From: Chelonoidis abingdonii
Lineage: Eukaryota > Chordata > Testudines > Testudinidae
Assembly (NCBI RefSeq): GCF_003597395.2
Contig: NC_133769.1
Coordinates: 175,183,780 to 175,247,779, forward strand
DNA length: 64,000 bases
Reading direction: 5' to 3'
Below the pieces are notes generated by a model, which saw only the letters and a program-made list of their open reading frames with translations, was not told where the DNA came from and searched no databases. Within the stretch, counting starts at the first letter, position 1. The number at the start of each line of letters is the position of its first letter. Shown here piece after piece: positions 32,746 through 45,059 of the stretch. A program made the translations under genes and the position numbers.

Positions 32746-35700
32746 ATGAAGAAGCAGAAGAAGACTGTGCACCCAGATGACTGAATCAGAAGGACCACTT
32801 GCTGTTCCATTTCCCCAGGGGTGATAAAGGAATGTTTCTGCTCATGTTCCCCTCATTCTAGTGGGAACAACAAGCCTTTGGAGGAATAACATAAGCCCCT
32901 GATTCAACAAAGCATTTAAGCATGCTTAAGTGGTAGACTAAATAAGGATGGACTTAAACATGTTCTTTAGTGCTTTGCTGAATTGGGACCTAAATAAACA
33001 ATAATGATTCCTGAAGCTGCATTATTTTCTTCCTTTTCCTCAGTGATATGCTACAAGTAGCTTCTCTTATGACATTACAATATTATCTTGAAATACTTTA
33101 GAATTAATCCATAAATCTACACATTGTTGATGTTATCACTACCTAGTTCAGTCTCAAGAATAGATGAATCTGTGCTGGCTTTTGTATGCCATGGTCACAA
33201 AATATAAATATAGATATGTAGTACAAAAGATTTTCTCCAACGCTTCTCTGAACTTATTTCCCAAGGAAAAAACCCATCATTCAGTCCCAGGAAAAGAACA
33301 CATTGAGCAAGATAATAAAGTATAATAATAGAAGCCTTAATATCTGTAACATACTGCAAACTATACTGAAACAAATTTGAGATTTACAAATGAAGGAATT
33401 AATGGAACTGGAATATGACTACGTTGGTTTCCAATGTGCTTTATTTCCCTAGGGTTGAATTTGCATTCAGAGTGTGTTAGATATTTCTCTAAAAAGATTG
33501 CAATATGGAGGACAAATAACTAATTTAATAGAAATGAATCACACTGTGAGGTTTGTCTTTAAAGATCTAGCTCTGATGAAAAAACTTTTGCATTAAGCTC
33601 TCAACTTAATTCCTAATATACAATAGGAAGTTAATATTGGAATCAAGTATTTGACTGATTTGTTCTGAAATCTGAATGCATATAATATACTTTCCTGCAA
33701 ATTCTGAGTGGGTTCAATGCTAATTGTATTTTCTGCAGAGTGCTGAAAGAGAAATGACGTGTTTTATTATTTGAGGCATGAGGGGATATACCAGTACATG
33801 TACCTGTGATATTTTTTTCACCATATCTTATATTCTAATATACCTGTAGTTGATTAAATCATAAATAAAATGTTATATAAAAATAGAGTCCTTTTTAGAC
33901 GGAGAGAAAATCCAAAATGATAGCAATTCTGATTTTTGTATTTCTTTGTGTGGTGTCATTTATGGATATGAGCAATGATTTTCCACACTTACTCTGTTTT
34001 AAAAAAACGAAACTGCATATATTTCAATATTCTCCACAATTAAAGAAAATATAAAACTGTAACTGTCACTCATCACTGGAGAGAAGAGCATCATCATGTG
34101 GAGTTAAAGAGAGTGGAAAGTTAAGAGGGAGATATATGGGTGAATTTCCGCCATCCACAATATATAAATAACTGGGGCATGTAGACCCAGATTTTCAGCC
34201 AGTGTAAATCAGTGTGCCTGTATTGATTTTAATGAAGCAGCACTGATTTATAGCAATTGAAGATTTGGCCCATAGTATCCATCCATCTGGGTAGTTTTTT
34301 CCTATCTTCACTATCAATTTCTCTCACAAGAACCTTCTATTCAGCAATAAAGGAAGATCAAATATATTTCCCTCCACAGATTATCAATACTGCTAGGTTG
34401 GTGAGCCTCCACCCACAATGGTCAGTGAAGAGTTAAGAGGAGAGCTCACACCTTCCCTCCGTCTCAGTGGGTGATGAGTTTGACATACTCAAGTCCAGTG
34501 AGTCTAGGGACTACGTGGCTCAAATTCTTGATCTCTTGGCTGGCTGTGTATTGTATTATGCTGCTGCTAAACGTGATAGTTACTTTATCAGTGCTTTGTC
34601 TATATCTAGGGCCTTTTTTTCTACCACATCATTTCTCCTTAATGTCAGTGTTTGTGTAAGTTACATAGAAAACAACCCCGACAAACCTGAAACATGATTT
34701 CTGTGATTATTTTTCAGATACCTAATACTCAATGTATTACTTATTGTAATACATGTATTACTTATTGTTCTATGGCACATTAAGGAGGTACTTCCTGATA
34801 AATGTGCAAGCTCCCAGAGGGTAAGCAACAAAATTGATTCATGCAGATGTTAGGTGCAGAAAATAATAAAGTTTCCTAGCAGTATTGAATGTTTTGATTG
34901 ATACTTAGTGTGTGTGTGGCAGGTATTTCATAGTGGGTGCAATCACCCTTGTGCAGAAGCTCCCCCCCCAATAAACAAAAAACTTTAATTGCCTCTTATC
35001 TCAAGATGATGTTTAATGGTACAATAGAACTTCACCCATTGTTTATACTTTGAGCTAAAGAGCATGACAGAGGAAATGTTTTCTGGCATAATATGCAACT
35101 TCCAGTATATTTGACTCAGCAAAATATATTCTCTCTCTAACTTAAAGGCTATTTTTAAAGAAAAGATTCTGAACACAGAAGAACCATCTTGTTAGGAAAG
35201 CATTCATTGTTCCTGCTGTGGGAAAGATCACAGTCAGGCAAAACTGGGATGATTGGTATGGCTTTGTGCACTTTCTCACTGATCTCTACAATCCAATAGA
35301 AAACCTCAGACTTAAAAATAAATATCTTTTACATTTTTTTCTTCACCGTAAAAGTCACAATAGAACAAAGGCAATAGGATATGGCTGAATGTGTACTAAT
35401 TGGATTTGTCAACACATGCTACCATACTAGTATAGTGCTGGAATCTCTGCTTTTTGGCTCTGATAGAGGGATTTGGGGGCTGGGTGGAGTGGTTTAATCT
35501 CCCATCTTAATCCTTACCTTTTCATGATGATGCTGTTGCAGTCTCTGGAGCAATTGATGTATTACTCTAGTAATTAAGGTAATTCAGTCGTCCTGTCTCA
35601 TTTAAAAAATAATCTTCCTGGCCAATCTTCCCATTTTTTTTCAAAAGGTGAAAATACTTGATTGGCTGAACTAAAACCTAAACCCTCATTTTCAGTGGTC

Positions 35701-36081
35701 ATTTATAAATGCATAACTTTGGGGGGGGGGAGCGGGGGAAGGTTGCTAGTAATGAAATGGAGAAGCTGTAAGAGTTAGCAAAGATCAAAAAATTCCATTA
35801 AAGCATATGATGATCTAGAGGACACATTTATTTTCTCACCTTATGTGTTTCATCCACCATGTATGGTGACTTACTGTAGCCAGGTTTATGTAGCTTTCTA
35901 AAGTGTTCTCATTCTCAGCAGTTTGTGCATCTAAGCACCTGCCACTTATGGGAGTTCCATTCTCACAGACCCTTAAACTGGGGCACAAATTCAGCAAAGT
36001 CCCAACTCATGACTTTGCATTGCTCAGTTCATCGGGATTTCTTCCCTGCATTCTAGGTATGAGGAGGTACTTGTCTTATAG
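32746..36081. other. No gene seen; two old palindromic repeats
   Basis: About 32895-32995 (CCCCTGATTCAACAAAGCAT ... TTTGCTGAATTGGGACC) and 34187-34275 (CAGATTTTCAGCCAGTGTAA ... GATTTGGCCCA) are decayed palindromes. A G-run interrupts 35720-35740. The remainder is AT-rich and unassigned; the short open frames show no domain. Confidence 0.55.
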
Positions 36082-36386
36082 CAGGGGTGACCAAACTGGC
36101 TTGCCAGCCACATTCGGCTTTTACTGTTAAAATGCGACTCATGAAGCTCCCCCCATTCTCCACCTACCAGATTGGGGAGAAGCTCAGGACTTCTGCCTTG
36201 CAGTGGTGTGGTGGGGTAGGAGCTTCTGTCCTGAAGTAGGGGTGTAGGGGGAGAGGAGTGTCTTGGGACTTCAGCCCTGTGGGGCACATCCTCTAGGACT
36301 CAGGGCTTCAGCAGGAGTGGATGGCTCTTGAACTTCTGAGGATTGTCATATGTGGCTCAGAGGGCCAGTAGGTTTGGCTACCCCTA
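36082..36386. mobile_element. Non-autonomous hAT element
   Basis: Starts CAGGGGTGACCAAACTGGCT and ends GGTTTGGCTACCCCTA, inverted ends apart from a terminal G-to-A change, with a poorly preserved 8-bp duplication (TCTTATAG / CCTTTTAA). Interior phrases GAGCCACATGCGGCTC-like (GCCACATTCGGCTTTTA near the left, CATATGTGGCTCAGAGG near the right) are inverted copies of each other. Non-coding. Confidence 0.82.
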
Positions 36387-37480
36387 CCTTTTAATTAAAA
36401 TCAAAATGGCAGGAGTAAGAGTAGGAAAACCCAGGGAAGCAGTTGTATTTTCTGAACAGATGACCACTTGACAGAGGAGCCCTCACATGTCTGAACAGGG
36501 ATGCAATTCATAACAATTTTTAAACTAATGGAAGAATGAAACCAACCTCCTCCCTGCTTTTCTGTGAAAGTGGGATTTTTTTTTACTGGTTTTACTTCCC
36601 TAGTCAGAGGTGGAAATTTCATAAATTACAAGTATTACAATTCTGTAATATTGTTATGAGCTGGGTGAAATCTTGTTATGGTCTGAGTTAACAGCTCATT
36701 CAAAATGACATGTGAATATGCCCTTCATTGAAGATAGCTATTAGAGACAGGTAAGGGACCACACCTGAAACAAGTCCTTGTAGAATCTGTCCAGAAACTA
36801 AAATCATATGGGCAGAGGCTTCCAATACATATTGTGCCGGGGTGTGTCTGTATGTCTGTCTGTCTGTCTGTGTGTGAGAGAGCAAGCAAGGGAGAGAACA
36901 CACTCAAATAATAAACAAGGAGAGACCGAGAGGCAGAGGCACAATGAAAGAAAGTCAAGCAGAAGCCTGTGAGCACATTGTGACACCGGTAAAAGCGCGC
37001 GCGAGAGACTTCGGATCTGTTCGCTAAAGAGGCTTGGGTCTGTAAGCTCAGGTATTGCTCCTTTTGTTCTTGGTTCTGCCTGCATTTGGAGAAACAGAAC
37101 TTTGTAAATTCCTTGTAAATAAACAAAATTGTATCAAGTAAATTTCAGACTCCATCAATTAAGTCTTCCAGCCTGGCGTCCTGAAATTTGACTAGCCACT
37201 TGAGTTGAAATGTATGAAATGTTCTTACAGTTATTTGTTGTGGTTATTTTAAACCTTGTATACCAGTGATTCACCATAATTCCTGATTATGGCAGAAAAT
37301 ATGAGAGAGAACTTTTTTTAAAAAAAATTGGGTATAGGAAATGGCCCCAATTCTGCAGTTGGATCTGCATGGGTGAAACCCTGCCTACATGAATGTAATT
37401 ATAAGATTGAGGTCTATATATATTTTCAAAACCACCAATAATATCATTAATTAATAGTCCATTATGACTTTAAAACTGCC
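36387..37480. other. No gene seen; tetranucleotide repeat
   Basis: A (GTCT)n-type run lies at about 36846-36872, followed by a (GTGA/GA)n-like purine stretch. The 133-codon reverse open frame here (36725-37126) reads through this low-complexity DNA and is not a gene. The rest is unassigned. Confidence 0.55.
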
Positions 37481-38311
37481 TGTGGGGGATTTTGTACCTC
37501 ATCAACCCCTTTGATTCAAGGGGTGGGGGAGGAGGTGAGGTTAACCCCGCCTCCCTGTGTCTATGTCAGTCTTACTAGCTTCCCAGTATTCAGGGCTGTA
37601 TGGCCCAATGGCCAGATTCCTTCAAATCCGCCTCCCTGGGTGGGGTAGCATGGCCCAGTAGCCAGAGTCTCTATAGTGCGCTCCTAAGCCAGCATGGTCT
37701 AATGGCCAGAGTCTCTCTCAATTCTTTTCCCCTCAGGGGATAGCATGGCCCAGTGGCCGGAGTTATTCTACCTCTTTTGGGGTGAGGGGGGGGGGTCTGT
37801 GAACTACGTCATCCCCACAAAAGGGGAGCAGGATTAGAGACTCCCAGTAGGGGAGCTCAGGCCCACTCGCCTTCAGGGGACTCCAACCCAGGGCTCTGTC
37901 AGTGACAGCATGATCCACCACAGGTCAGCAGGAGATCCTACCAAAATACGCTGCCCTCAGAGTGGTGGGAGATACCACTCCCTTCCCTTCGTCATTTCCT
38001 ACCAGTCCTCCAAAAGTAGCAGTCCTTGTGGCATCAGGGTCTCCAGGTTCTTCAGAACCTCATGCTCCCTGGGGTTCCCACAGCTACCAGTCTCTGGGCC
38101 TGCTTCCTCAGCTCCCAGGACTGAGGATTGCAACTGCTCCTGGGCTGGAGCCTCTCCTTCCTCAGCCACCAGCCCTGACTGTTCTGCAGGCTTTTATGCT
38201 TGACTCCTGGTTGCAGCATGCCCAGCGGAGCCTCAGGGGTGTGGCTTCCTCTGCCAGCAGGGAAGGGTTAACTCTCTCAGTCCCAGTGTGGGGCCAGTCT
38301 GACCCGTCACA
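37481..38311 (+). mobile_element. Solo LTR with perfect 5-bp duplication
   Basis: An 831-bp element, TGTGGGGGATTTTGTACC ... GACCCGTCACA, TG...CA ends, flanked by CTGCC at 37476-37480 and 38312-38316. Inside the first half, a phrase of the type GCATGGCCCAATGGCCAGAG occurs four times (about 37599, 37648, 37692, 37743; spacing near 44-51 bp). No internal retroviral sequence. Open frames 37910-38203 and 37962-38354 are frames within the LTR. Confidence 0.88.
37599..37765 (+). repeat. Four-copy subrepeat inside the LTR
   Basis: Four diverged copies of (G)CATGGCCCARTGGCCAGAG separated by pyrimidine-rich spacers. Such arrays in U3 regions often hold enhancer elements; that role is not shown here. 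Confidence 0.75.
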
Positions 38312-38316
38312 CTGCC

Positions 38317-39190
38317 ACACAATGACATTTTTTTTCAGGGTTTGTTTTTTTTAAAATAGGAAAACAATAAAATAAAACAAATCCAAACAACAATGAACAA
38401 CCCTTTTCTTTACAAACATTTAAATATATTCCAGTTCAAACATTTAAGGAGCCTCAATAGTTTAAAATTATTATGGTTAATGTAATCTAAATTTAAATGT
38501 ACCTTTCCTAAAATATCAAATCTAGAGTAGAGTATGCTTAGAGTATATTTTTTCATTGTAAAAAAAATAGGAAGATATAAAGTACAACTAAGCCAGTTCA
38601 GCAAAGCAGTTAAGCATGTGCTTAAAATTAAATATGCCCTAATATGTTTTTCTAAACTGGGGCCTAAAACTACATTCCCCACTCACCACTATTTCTTGCT
38701 TAAATAACCCCAGATTTTGCAGTGCATGTTCTAAGAGTCATTGTAGCTTTAGCAATATTTCAGGTACATTAGGGTGAATTAATGTTACAGTTTCATTGAG
38801 CAATGAGATTTAAGAGACTACAGCTCAGCAAGTGAAGTCATCCTAATATCAGTAGTTCATTTGTTATATATGTAGTCATGTATACCTGTGCTATATCTTC
38901 CCTATACATTTACCTTTACCTACGTTCAGGACATAATTCTGGTCCCAATGTAACCGCTGGAGACACTGCCTTCAATGAAAGCATATGGGTTTCTCCCTAC
39001 AGCTATCTTCATAATTCGAATACATTTAGGAATGTTTAAGCAAAGCATATACACCTGATTACCCATAAGACAGCAAAACTGAACAATGGTTAAAAGAAGC
39101 ACAAGAGAAGACTTCTCCCTGATTGAATTAACCTTGTTATCTCTAGCCTGATTTTTGCTTGCATATTTATACCTGCCTCTGGAAATTTCC
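38317..39190. other. No gene seen; one old palindromic repeat
   Basis: About 38590-38670 (CAGTTCAGCAAAGCAGTTAA ... TAAACTGGGGCC) belongs to the palindromic family. No exon seen. Confidence 0.55.
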
Positions 39191-39191
39191 A

Positions 39192-39290
39192 CGATGTGCA
39201 TCCAACGAAGTGGGTATTCACCCACGAAAGCTCATGCTCCAATACATCTGTTAGTCTATAAGGTGCCACAGGAGTCTTTGCTGCTTTTAC
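39192..39290 (-). mobile_element. Uniform short turtle repeat
   Basis: GTGGGTATTCACCCACGAAA, then GCTCATGCTCCAATACATCT, GTTAGTCTATAAGGTGCCAC and AGGAGTCTTTGCTGCTTTTA. It is the reverse of the copy at 63893-64000 and nearly identical over the shared part, unlike the other repeats here which are strongly diverged. I recognise this sequence as very abundant in turtle DNA but cannot assign it to a class. Confidence 0.8.
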
Positions 39291-39599
39291 GAGAGAAGAC
39301 TGAGTCTTGACAAGGAATAAAGGATCCAGGAATGCGGGACAGACAAAAATGGATGGAGAATTTTAAAGATCAGCGTAGTTCAGCCACTTTTCCATTTTTT
39401 TGGGATGCAATTGGATTCAGGTAGAGAACATCCAGTTGACACTGCCTGGGGAACCAGGTCCATATTTCATTAGTCATCTTTATTACTGATTTTATTAAAG
39501 GATTAGATTTCCACTCTAGTTTCTTTAAATAGCTACAGATATTTAGTGGACTTTGGAATTCAGAGTTGTGGCTCTAGGAAAGGAGCAAACTTATACATA

Positions 39600-39695
39600 A
39601 AGGACCTGCTCCTGCTAATATATACATAGAGTTTCAACTCTACTCACATAAGTAAATTTAAGCACTTATGTAAGAGTTTGCAGGATCAGGGCCAA
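39600..39695. repeat. Old palindromic repeat
   Basis: AGGACCTGCTCCTGCTAATA ... CTCACATAAGTAAATTTAAG ... GAGTTTGCAGGATCAGGGCC. Decayed member of the hairpin family centred on a 'gtaagtagtccc..gggactactc'-type stem. Confidence 0.7.
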
Positions 39696-40548
39696 AATAA
39701 TTGCAGTATATACAATAGTTTGGCAGAGAAGGATTTCATTATAGCACATTGATCCTTTAGTGCATTCTGAAGTGGTTGATTTTTCAGTTAGAATAAAACA
39801 GGATATTATCTGTTGCTAATTAGATGTACAGTTTATGTAGAGATCTCTAATATTTAATAGTTCCATACTTCATGGGTTTTTTAATTCCATTAGTGCCTAT
39901 TGCAAATGTAAGAGATACAGAAAAAGAATCTTCCTTTACAGTAGCAGAGACACTTGGGTTCATTTTTTACATTAGGTGGCACTAATTCCCTATTAACTGA
40001 TATTAACATAATATGCAGTCACCATGCAGTTTCATAACATTATACATTAGTGCTGTTACACTTTCAAAGCACAAAATACAGTGCCAACCACAGGCTTCTC
40101 TCTAATCATAGACAAGTTGTGGTGACCTTCAGATGTTGTTTAATAGAAAGTCAGATTGCGCGTTTTAAGTTCACAGACACTTCCAGAAGCTTAAAATTTA
40201 TTCAGCTACACAGGCTTGGCAGAATTCAGGTTTTTTTTTTGTTTTTACAATTTAAATGGATAATATTGATGTTAATTTTAAGCATTTTAAAATTTATATT
40301 CATTTACATTTTCACAGTTGCAAGAAATTATGGTGGGTGAGACAATGTGAGGATCAGACAATAATTATGTAATGACCATAGACACGGAGATTTAAGTTAA
40401 ATCTTTATAACCTTTAGAACACAAATTGTCATCACATGCCACATAAAGTAAATACATTAAACTCAGTGCAGTCTCAAGAACATTTTTCTTCAACTGTCTA
40501 TAAATTTCAGTTATCATCAATGGAAATATTTTTTCATTGGTTGTGTGT

Positions 40549-40975
40549 TGTGGCAAAGTACTTGCCTCTCCATTTGTTAGCTCAGTCCCTTTTAGCCTCG
40601 GAGACGCAGACTTGGGCAAAGTAAAAGAAAAAGAAAACCCCTTCCCAATCTCACAGAGTCTGGCTGATCGCTTCTCAGCCAGCCCCTTGCTCTAGTTTGC
40701 ATTCTCCCCAGAAGGAGAGGAATCTGCCTTGCAAGAAGAGTCTCAGAGTTCAGCTGCCCCTACTTGCTGGCAGCTACCCTGCTTCTCTCTTCTTCCTCCC
40801 CCTTGCTTCCCTGCCAGGGAGGTTTTAAAAAGGTCTCCAGCAATTGGGGCCAGCTGAACCTAATTAGTTCCCTGCTAACCCCTGTCCCAGCTGAACCTTA
40901 TTCCTCCAGGGCTAAGCCCTTCCGGGACCAATTACTACCCGTCTCCGGGTAGCTAATTGTCCTGAGTTTGCCACA
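40549..40975 (+). mobile_element. Short solo LTR, probable 6-bp duplication
   Basis: A 427-bp element with TGTGGCAAA at the left end and TTTGCCACA at the right (9-bp inverted ends), flanked by GTGTGT at 40543-40548 and 40976-40981. TG...CA ends and a short duplication indicate an LTR; six bases rather than five would fit a different integrase group, but the GT-rich site makes the length ambiguous. GC-rich, pyrimidine-rich interior; no internal genes. Confidence 0.82.
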
Positions 40976-40981
40976 GTGTGT

Positions 40982-41440
40982 TCAGTGAAATTTAAATTTA
41001 CCAACATTTAGTTATAAAAATCTAGTCCTTCCAAGCCTAAATATACAGTACATATTCCTATTACACTAATTCCTAGTGTCAATAGTTATTATTGCACAGG
41101 ATTTCCATTATTCAGGTACCTGAATAAATCCAAATAACTGCATACAGCAACTATTACTTTTTGTTATATACAATAGGAGTTTCTTGCGGCAACTTCATAA
41201 ATATTGCAATATAATTGTTACTTTAAGAAGTGAAGTTACATACTAAACAAAGTATTTCAAAGCTACTAAGCTCTGGTCCAATGTGTCATAAAGTTCATTG
41301 TTTCCAGCATCCCATTAATTATTTTAGTGGCTCAGATAGTCTGTCTAGTACAGGCACAGGACCTGATTCTCCACTCAGTTTCACCAGCTTTATGCCAGGG
41401 TAACTTTGCTGATTTAAATAGAGTTGTAAAAAAAATTAAA
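40982..41440. other. No gene seen
   Basis: Unassigned AT-rich DNA. About 41358-41435 (ACCTGATTCTCCACTCAGTT, GCCAGGGTAACTTTGCTGAT) is one arm of an old palindromic repeat. Confidence 0.5.
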
Positions 41441-41464
41441 TATTAATTATAGCAGCAATTTGAT

Positions 41465-41735
41465 CCTGGATTTCCTCACATCCCACATGAATGATCTAAC
41501 CACTAGACTATAGAGTCAGGCTTTTGCTCCCTGGTCCAATGAATCTTTAATTACTTATAAAAAGGGGACCTGCTCCAACAGGAAAACTTTCCACCCTGGA
41601 GGTTACATTACATTACTCGTTGAGATATAGAAGAGTGAAGTTCAAGTCACTGCACCAAATCAATCAGAGCAAGGATTTGAACCCAGGTCGCCTTCATCCC
41701 AAATTCTCTAACTACTGGATAACTAGGTATAAAGG
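41465..41735 (-). mobile_element. tRNA-derived SINE relic(s), minus strand
   Basis: On the minus strand 41673-41735 holds ACCTGGGTTCAAATCCTTG, in which GGTTCAAATCC is a perfect pol III B box, preceded by an A-box-like CCTAGTTATCCAGTAGTTAG. A second tRNA-like head, with GCCTGACTCTATAGTCTAGT and GGTTAGATCATTC, is at 41465-41521. So two heads of MIR-like SINEs lie about 200 bp apart in the same orientation. Confidence 0.65.
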
Positions 41736-41760
41736 AACAGTTACTAGCCCCTCTCTTTTT

Positions 41761-42816
41761 TGTGAGAAAGGGCTGACATAGGACTGCTGCCTAAAAGGAT
41801 TTGTGGCTGTGAAACCCGAGTGGAGCTATGCAACTAAGTACCTTTGAGGGGTGGGGCTTAGAACACAGATTGAAGGCTGTGGATTCCATTGAGTGTCAGG
41901 GTGTATAAATTTAGGCATTACAGGACTCAGGCTAAGCCCCCTTGTGGAACCTAGCCCCTTGGCTTTTCTCAGGTGGGTTGATTTCTCTCTCTCATTCCCT
42001 CCTCCCATTTCCAATCCCTGCATCCCCAGAACAAAGTAGTTCTATCCTGATGCAGAATGGGAAACAACTCTGATTTTCATGGGATGGGAAAACCTTTTCC
42101 CACTCTGCTCTAGAGATGATTTCTCTGGGAGAGAAAACTGCAATGAAAGCTGAAGCACAATGTTAAGGCATATAAAATAGAGCAGAGCGTGTTAGTTATT
42201 CTTATTAATTTTTGTTTGCTTTTGATATTTCCATAATCCCCACTTCACCCACTGAAAAGTTTGAATGTATTTTAAGAATGAGGCCAATCATACTAAATCA
42301 CTCAGGTGTTTTAGATTAACCACCTTCTCTTTTACTTTTAAAATAGACATGCCAGTTTTTTAAAAAATTTCCTGTTCAGGGGCTTGGAACACAGCAGGGA
42401 AAAGCATTCTGAATACTTTATTTATGTATGTCACCTGCCAAAGAGTCAAAGAAATCAGATGGGGTAAACCATTTTATAATTATGTTTTCCCCTTAGCTAA
42501 TACTGTGCAGTACATTACCTTATGGCTTTAATTCAATAGCAATTTTTTTATGATGTGTGTTCATGATGTTAGCAGTTGATACCTGTCAAGTTAATTGCTT
42601 AAGAGAGCCAGGAGTCCTATCCAGCACTAACACTGGAAAGTAATTGACATATTTGTTGGGGGTTCTTTTGTAATGGATTCAGCCTGGTGGGCTGAACTGA
42701 TGATATAAAAGGGTGTGGTCAGTGTTCCCCTCTGTTCCTTTGTATTGCTAAAACTGACACAACTGGGGAAGTGGGAGAGTGGCAGAATGTATATGTGCAC
42801 AATAAATCTCAAACAA
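41761..42816. other. No gene seen
   Basis: Unassigned. A TATA-like GATATAAAAGGG is present at about 42701-42712 and an AATAAA at 42801, which may reflect an LTR remnant, but no ends were found. Confidence 0.4.
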
Positions 42817-43000
42817 GGGGGGTGGGATAGCTCAGTGGTTTGAGCATTGGCTGGTTAAACTCAGGGTTCTGAGTTCAATTCTTGAGGGGGCCAACGAGGC
42901 ATGTAGAGCAAAATCAGTACTTGGTCCTCCCAGTGAAAGCAGGGGGCTGGACTCAATGACCTTTCAAAGTCCCTTCTAGGAAATAAGATATCTCCAATTA
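42817..43000 (+). mobile_element. Tortoise pol III / Cry-type SINE with CR1-like tail
   Basis: A near-complete 184-bp SINE. The tRNA-like head is GGGGGGTGGGATAGCTCAGT, with A box TAGCTCAGTGGT at 42828-42839 and B box GAGTTCAATTC at 42871-42881. The middle (GGGCTGGACTCAATGACCTT) and the 3' end (TCCCTTCTAGG ... GATATCTCCAATTA) are those of the turtle SINE whose tail resembles the CR1 LINE 3' end, the basis for its mobilisation by CR1. This SINE family is characteristic of cryptodiran turtles and is the best taxonomic marker in the window. Confidence 0.92.
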
Positions 43001-45049
43001 TTTTTAAAAAATATTTACTGTAAAGGTAAGTACTTATTTTTCTCTTTCAGGTGATTGCACACATATACATTCCACTTTAGGTGACTCATCAGCAGTTTCT
43101 TACAGATGGTGGGACTTCAGAATACTTGAAGAGAGACTGGCTGAAGTCAGCATCATCCTGGGAATCTGTAGTTATAAAGTGGTGTCTGGAGAAAGTATTA
43201 AAAATGATCCTTAGGTTGGGACAGGATTGAAGCAGGGGGTGGAGGGAATAAAGGTGGATTTATGTCTACAGAGGGTCTCTTCAGCCCCACCACAAATTAG
43301 AGAAGCCTCAGGACTATCCTAATTTGCACTTGAGTTGCTCCAGCTTTAAGGGGCCAACATGGCATCGAGATGCATCGGAAGAACAGTGGTTCTCTGGCTA
43401 TGAACACTCCACTAGGCTATGCTGCCAAGGTCACTCCCTGCAGTGGAGTAATACTTCTGCCTACATTAGCTCTACACCATATGGGGAATTTATAGCATTG
43501 GGGGAACTTCAGCTCACCAGATTTATAGCCAGAGTATAAAACTCAGCTCTGAATGATGACAGGGGGACTAGTTATGAGGGAGAACTTGCTAAAGTCTCAG
43601 GGCAAACCTAACCCCTGCTTTTAACTTTACTAAAGTCAAGTAGTCAAATATAGGTCCCCTCTCTTGTGTTTCAGTATATATGACTTGTGGAGTGATGCAG
43701 TCCTCTGAACTGCACTCCTCTGGTCTGTTGTGAATGAGCCAAAGAGAAGGTACTCTAGTTTGAGAGGATATGGTCGGCACATTGAAACTCGTGTGATCTG
43801 TGATTTGAGGATTCCATACCTTGCACAGATTACTTCTGCTGATGGCCAAAACAATCTGTGCAGGGAGCTGTCCCTGATTGGGTCAGAATATACCCCAATA
43901 GAAATTCTGCTTTCACAGCCTTAAAGAATATCCATTTTCCCTTCACAAAAGGCTGGCATCTAAATCTGGAGCATGCTCAGAAGACAACATTTCAAAATTC
44001 AGTCCTGTGCAGTTGTGACCCAGAGAAACCATGGATTGCAAAAGATTTGATGCCACTTCCAGCCTAAGTCCAGCAGAGACTACTTTAGACTTTCTGGCAC
44101 CCTGCAACTGAAATATAGACAAAGGTGAAGGGCGTGTCAGAAGGAAAAGGCAGCATGATGATTGGGGACAGAGAAAACCAGAATTCTAAATCAGGGTGAA
44201 GGAGATTAGCCATCAATTAACATCTGGGTGTGGGAGGAGAAAGAGAAGGGAAATCAGTTTGGAACAAATTTGAAAAAAATAAAGATTAATTCAGGGAAAG
44301 GAAGAGAGTGCTAACTGGGGTTGGAAAATGCAGGAGAAGGCTTCATGGGCTTTTAATAAAATCCAGGGCTCATCTACACGTAACATGAGTTGAAGTTAGG
44401 TCTGAGCCCAGATCTGAATTCTGGGGTTCTGTGAAATCCAACCTCCAACCATAATTTCACAATGAGCCTCTATAATTCACAGCAGACAAAACCATAATCT
44501 CATATGCAAACATCTGCCCAGTCTTAAAGTAATCAGAATTTGGATCTGAAATTTTGCAGCTTGAACCTTTCTCTCTGCTTTGAAGAATCTTTTGAGGTTT
44601 GCTTTCCACTAGCACAAAGGAGATCAAAGTAAATGGTTTGAAAATTCCAGACCCTGCTTTCCTCCAGCCTATGTAAGATCTCCATGTGCACTGATGTCGA
44701 AGAGTGATTGTTTTCTCAGTATAGATGCTACATTTGTGAGGAAGAAAACCCTTGCTATACTGTTTGAATAACATTCTCCATTGCTCTGCTTCTTGTGCAG
44801 TCAGTTTACACCACGGTAGAATGAAGGTGACATACTGCCAAATCAGAATGGTAGTGAGCTGCACTTCTTTGTACTGATATATGTGAAAACAGAACATTGG
44901 TGAGACTGAACTAAAATATTGAATCCAGAGCTGGTGTCTACCTTTTAAAAAGAATGCAGGAGAATAAGTTATGTTGCAAAGAAGAACCAGAAAATAATTT
45001 GAAGGCCAGAGAAATTACCTTACAGTAGAAGACTGAGTTCAATGTGTAT
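43001..45049. other. No gene seen
   Basis: Unassigned. A 146-codon open frame on the minus strand (44457-44897) is the longest outside low-complexity DNA, but it has no motif I recognise, no supporting neighbours, and lies in DNA with repeat-like phrases (GGGCTCATCTACACG near 44367). No exon is called. Confidence 0.5.
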
Positions 45050-45059
45050 GGTATCAAAG

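Noticed and set aside
36725..37126. 133-codon Cys/Ser-rich frame on the minus strand
   Set aside because: Reads through the (GTCT)n tract; the repeated SLTHRQTDRQTDIQTH-type text is a microsatellite translation.
37481..41000. LTRs at 37481 and 40549 as the two ends of one provirus
   Set aside because: They differ in sequence and each has its own flanking duplication (CTGCC and GTGTGT), so each is a separate solo LTR.
41469..41735. Possible functional tRNA genes (good B box on the minus strand)
   Set aside because: No cloverleaf can be completed: acceptor stem pairing and anticodon arm are absent, and the flanks match SINE relics.
44457..44897. 146-codon frame on the minus strand
   Set aside because: Not low complexity and therefore looked at twice, but no motif, signal, membrane segment or plausible exon context was recognised. 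A protein search would be decisive; without it I do not call a gene.
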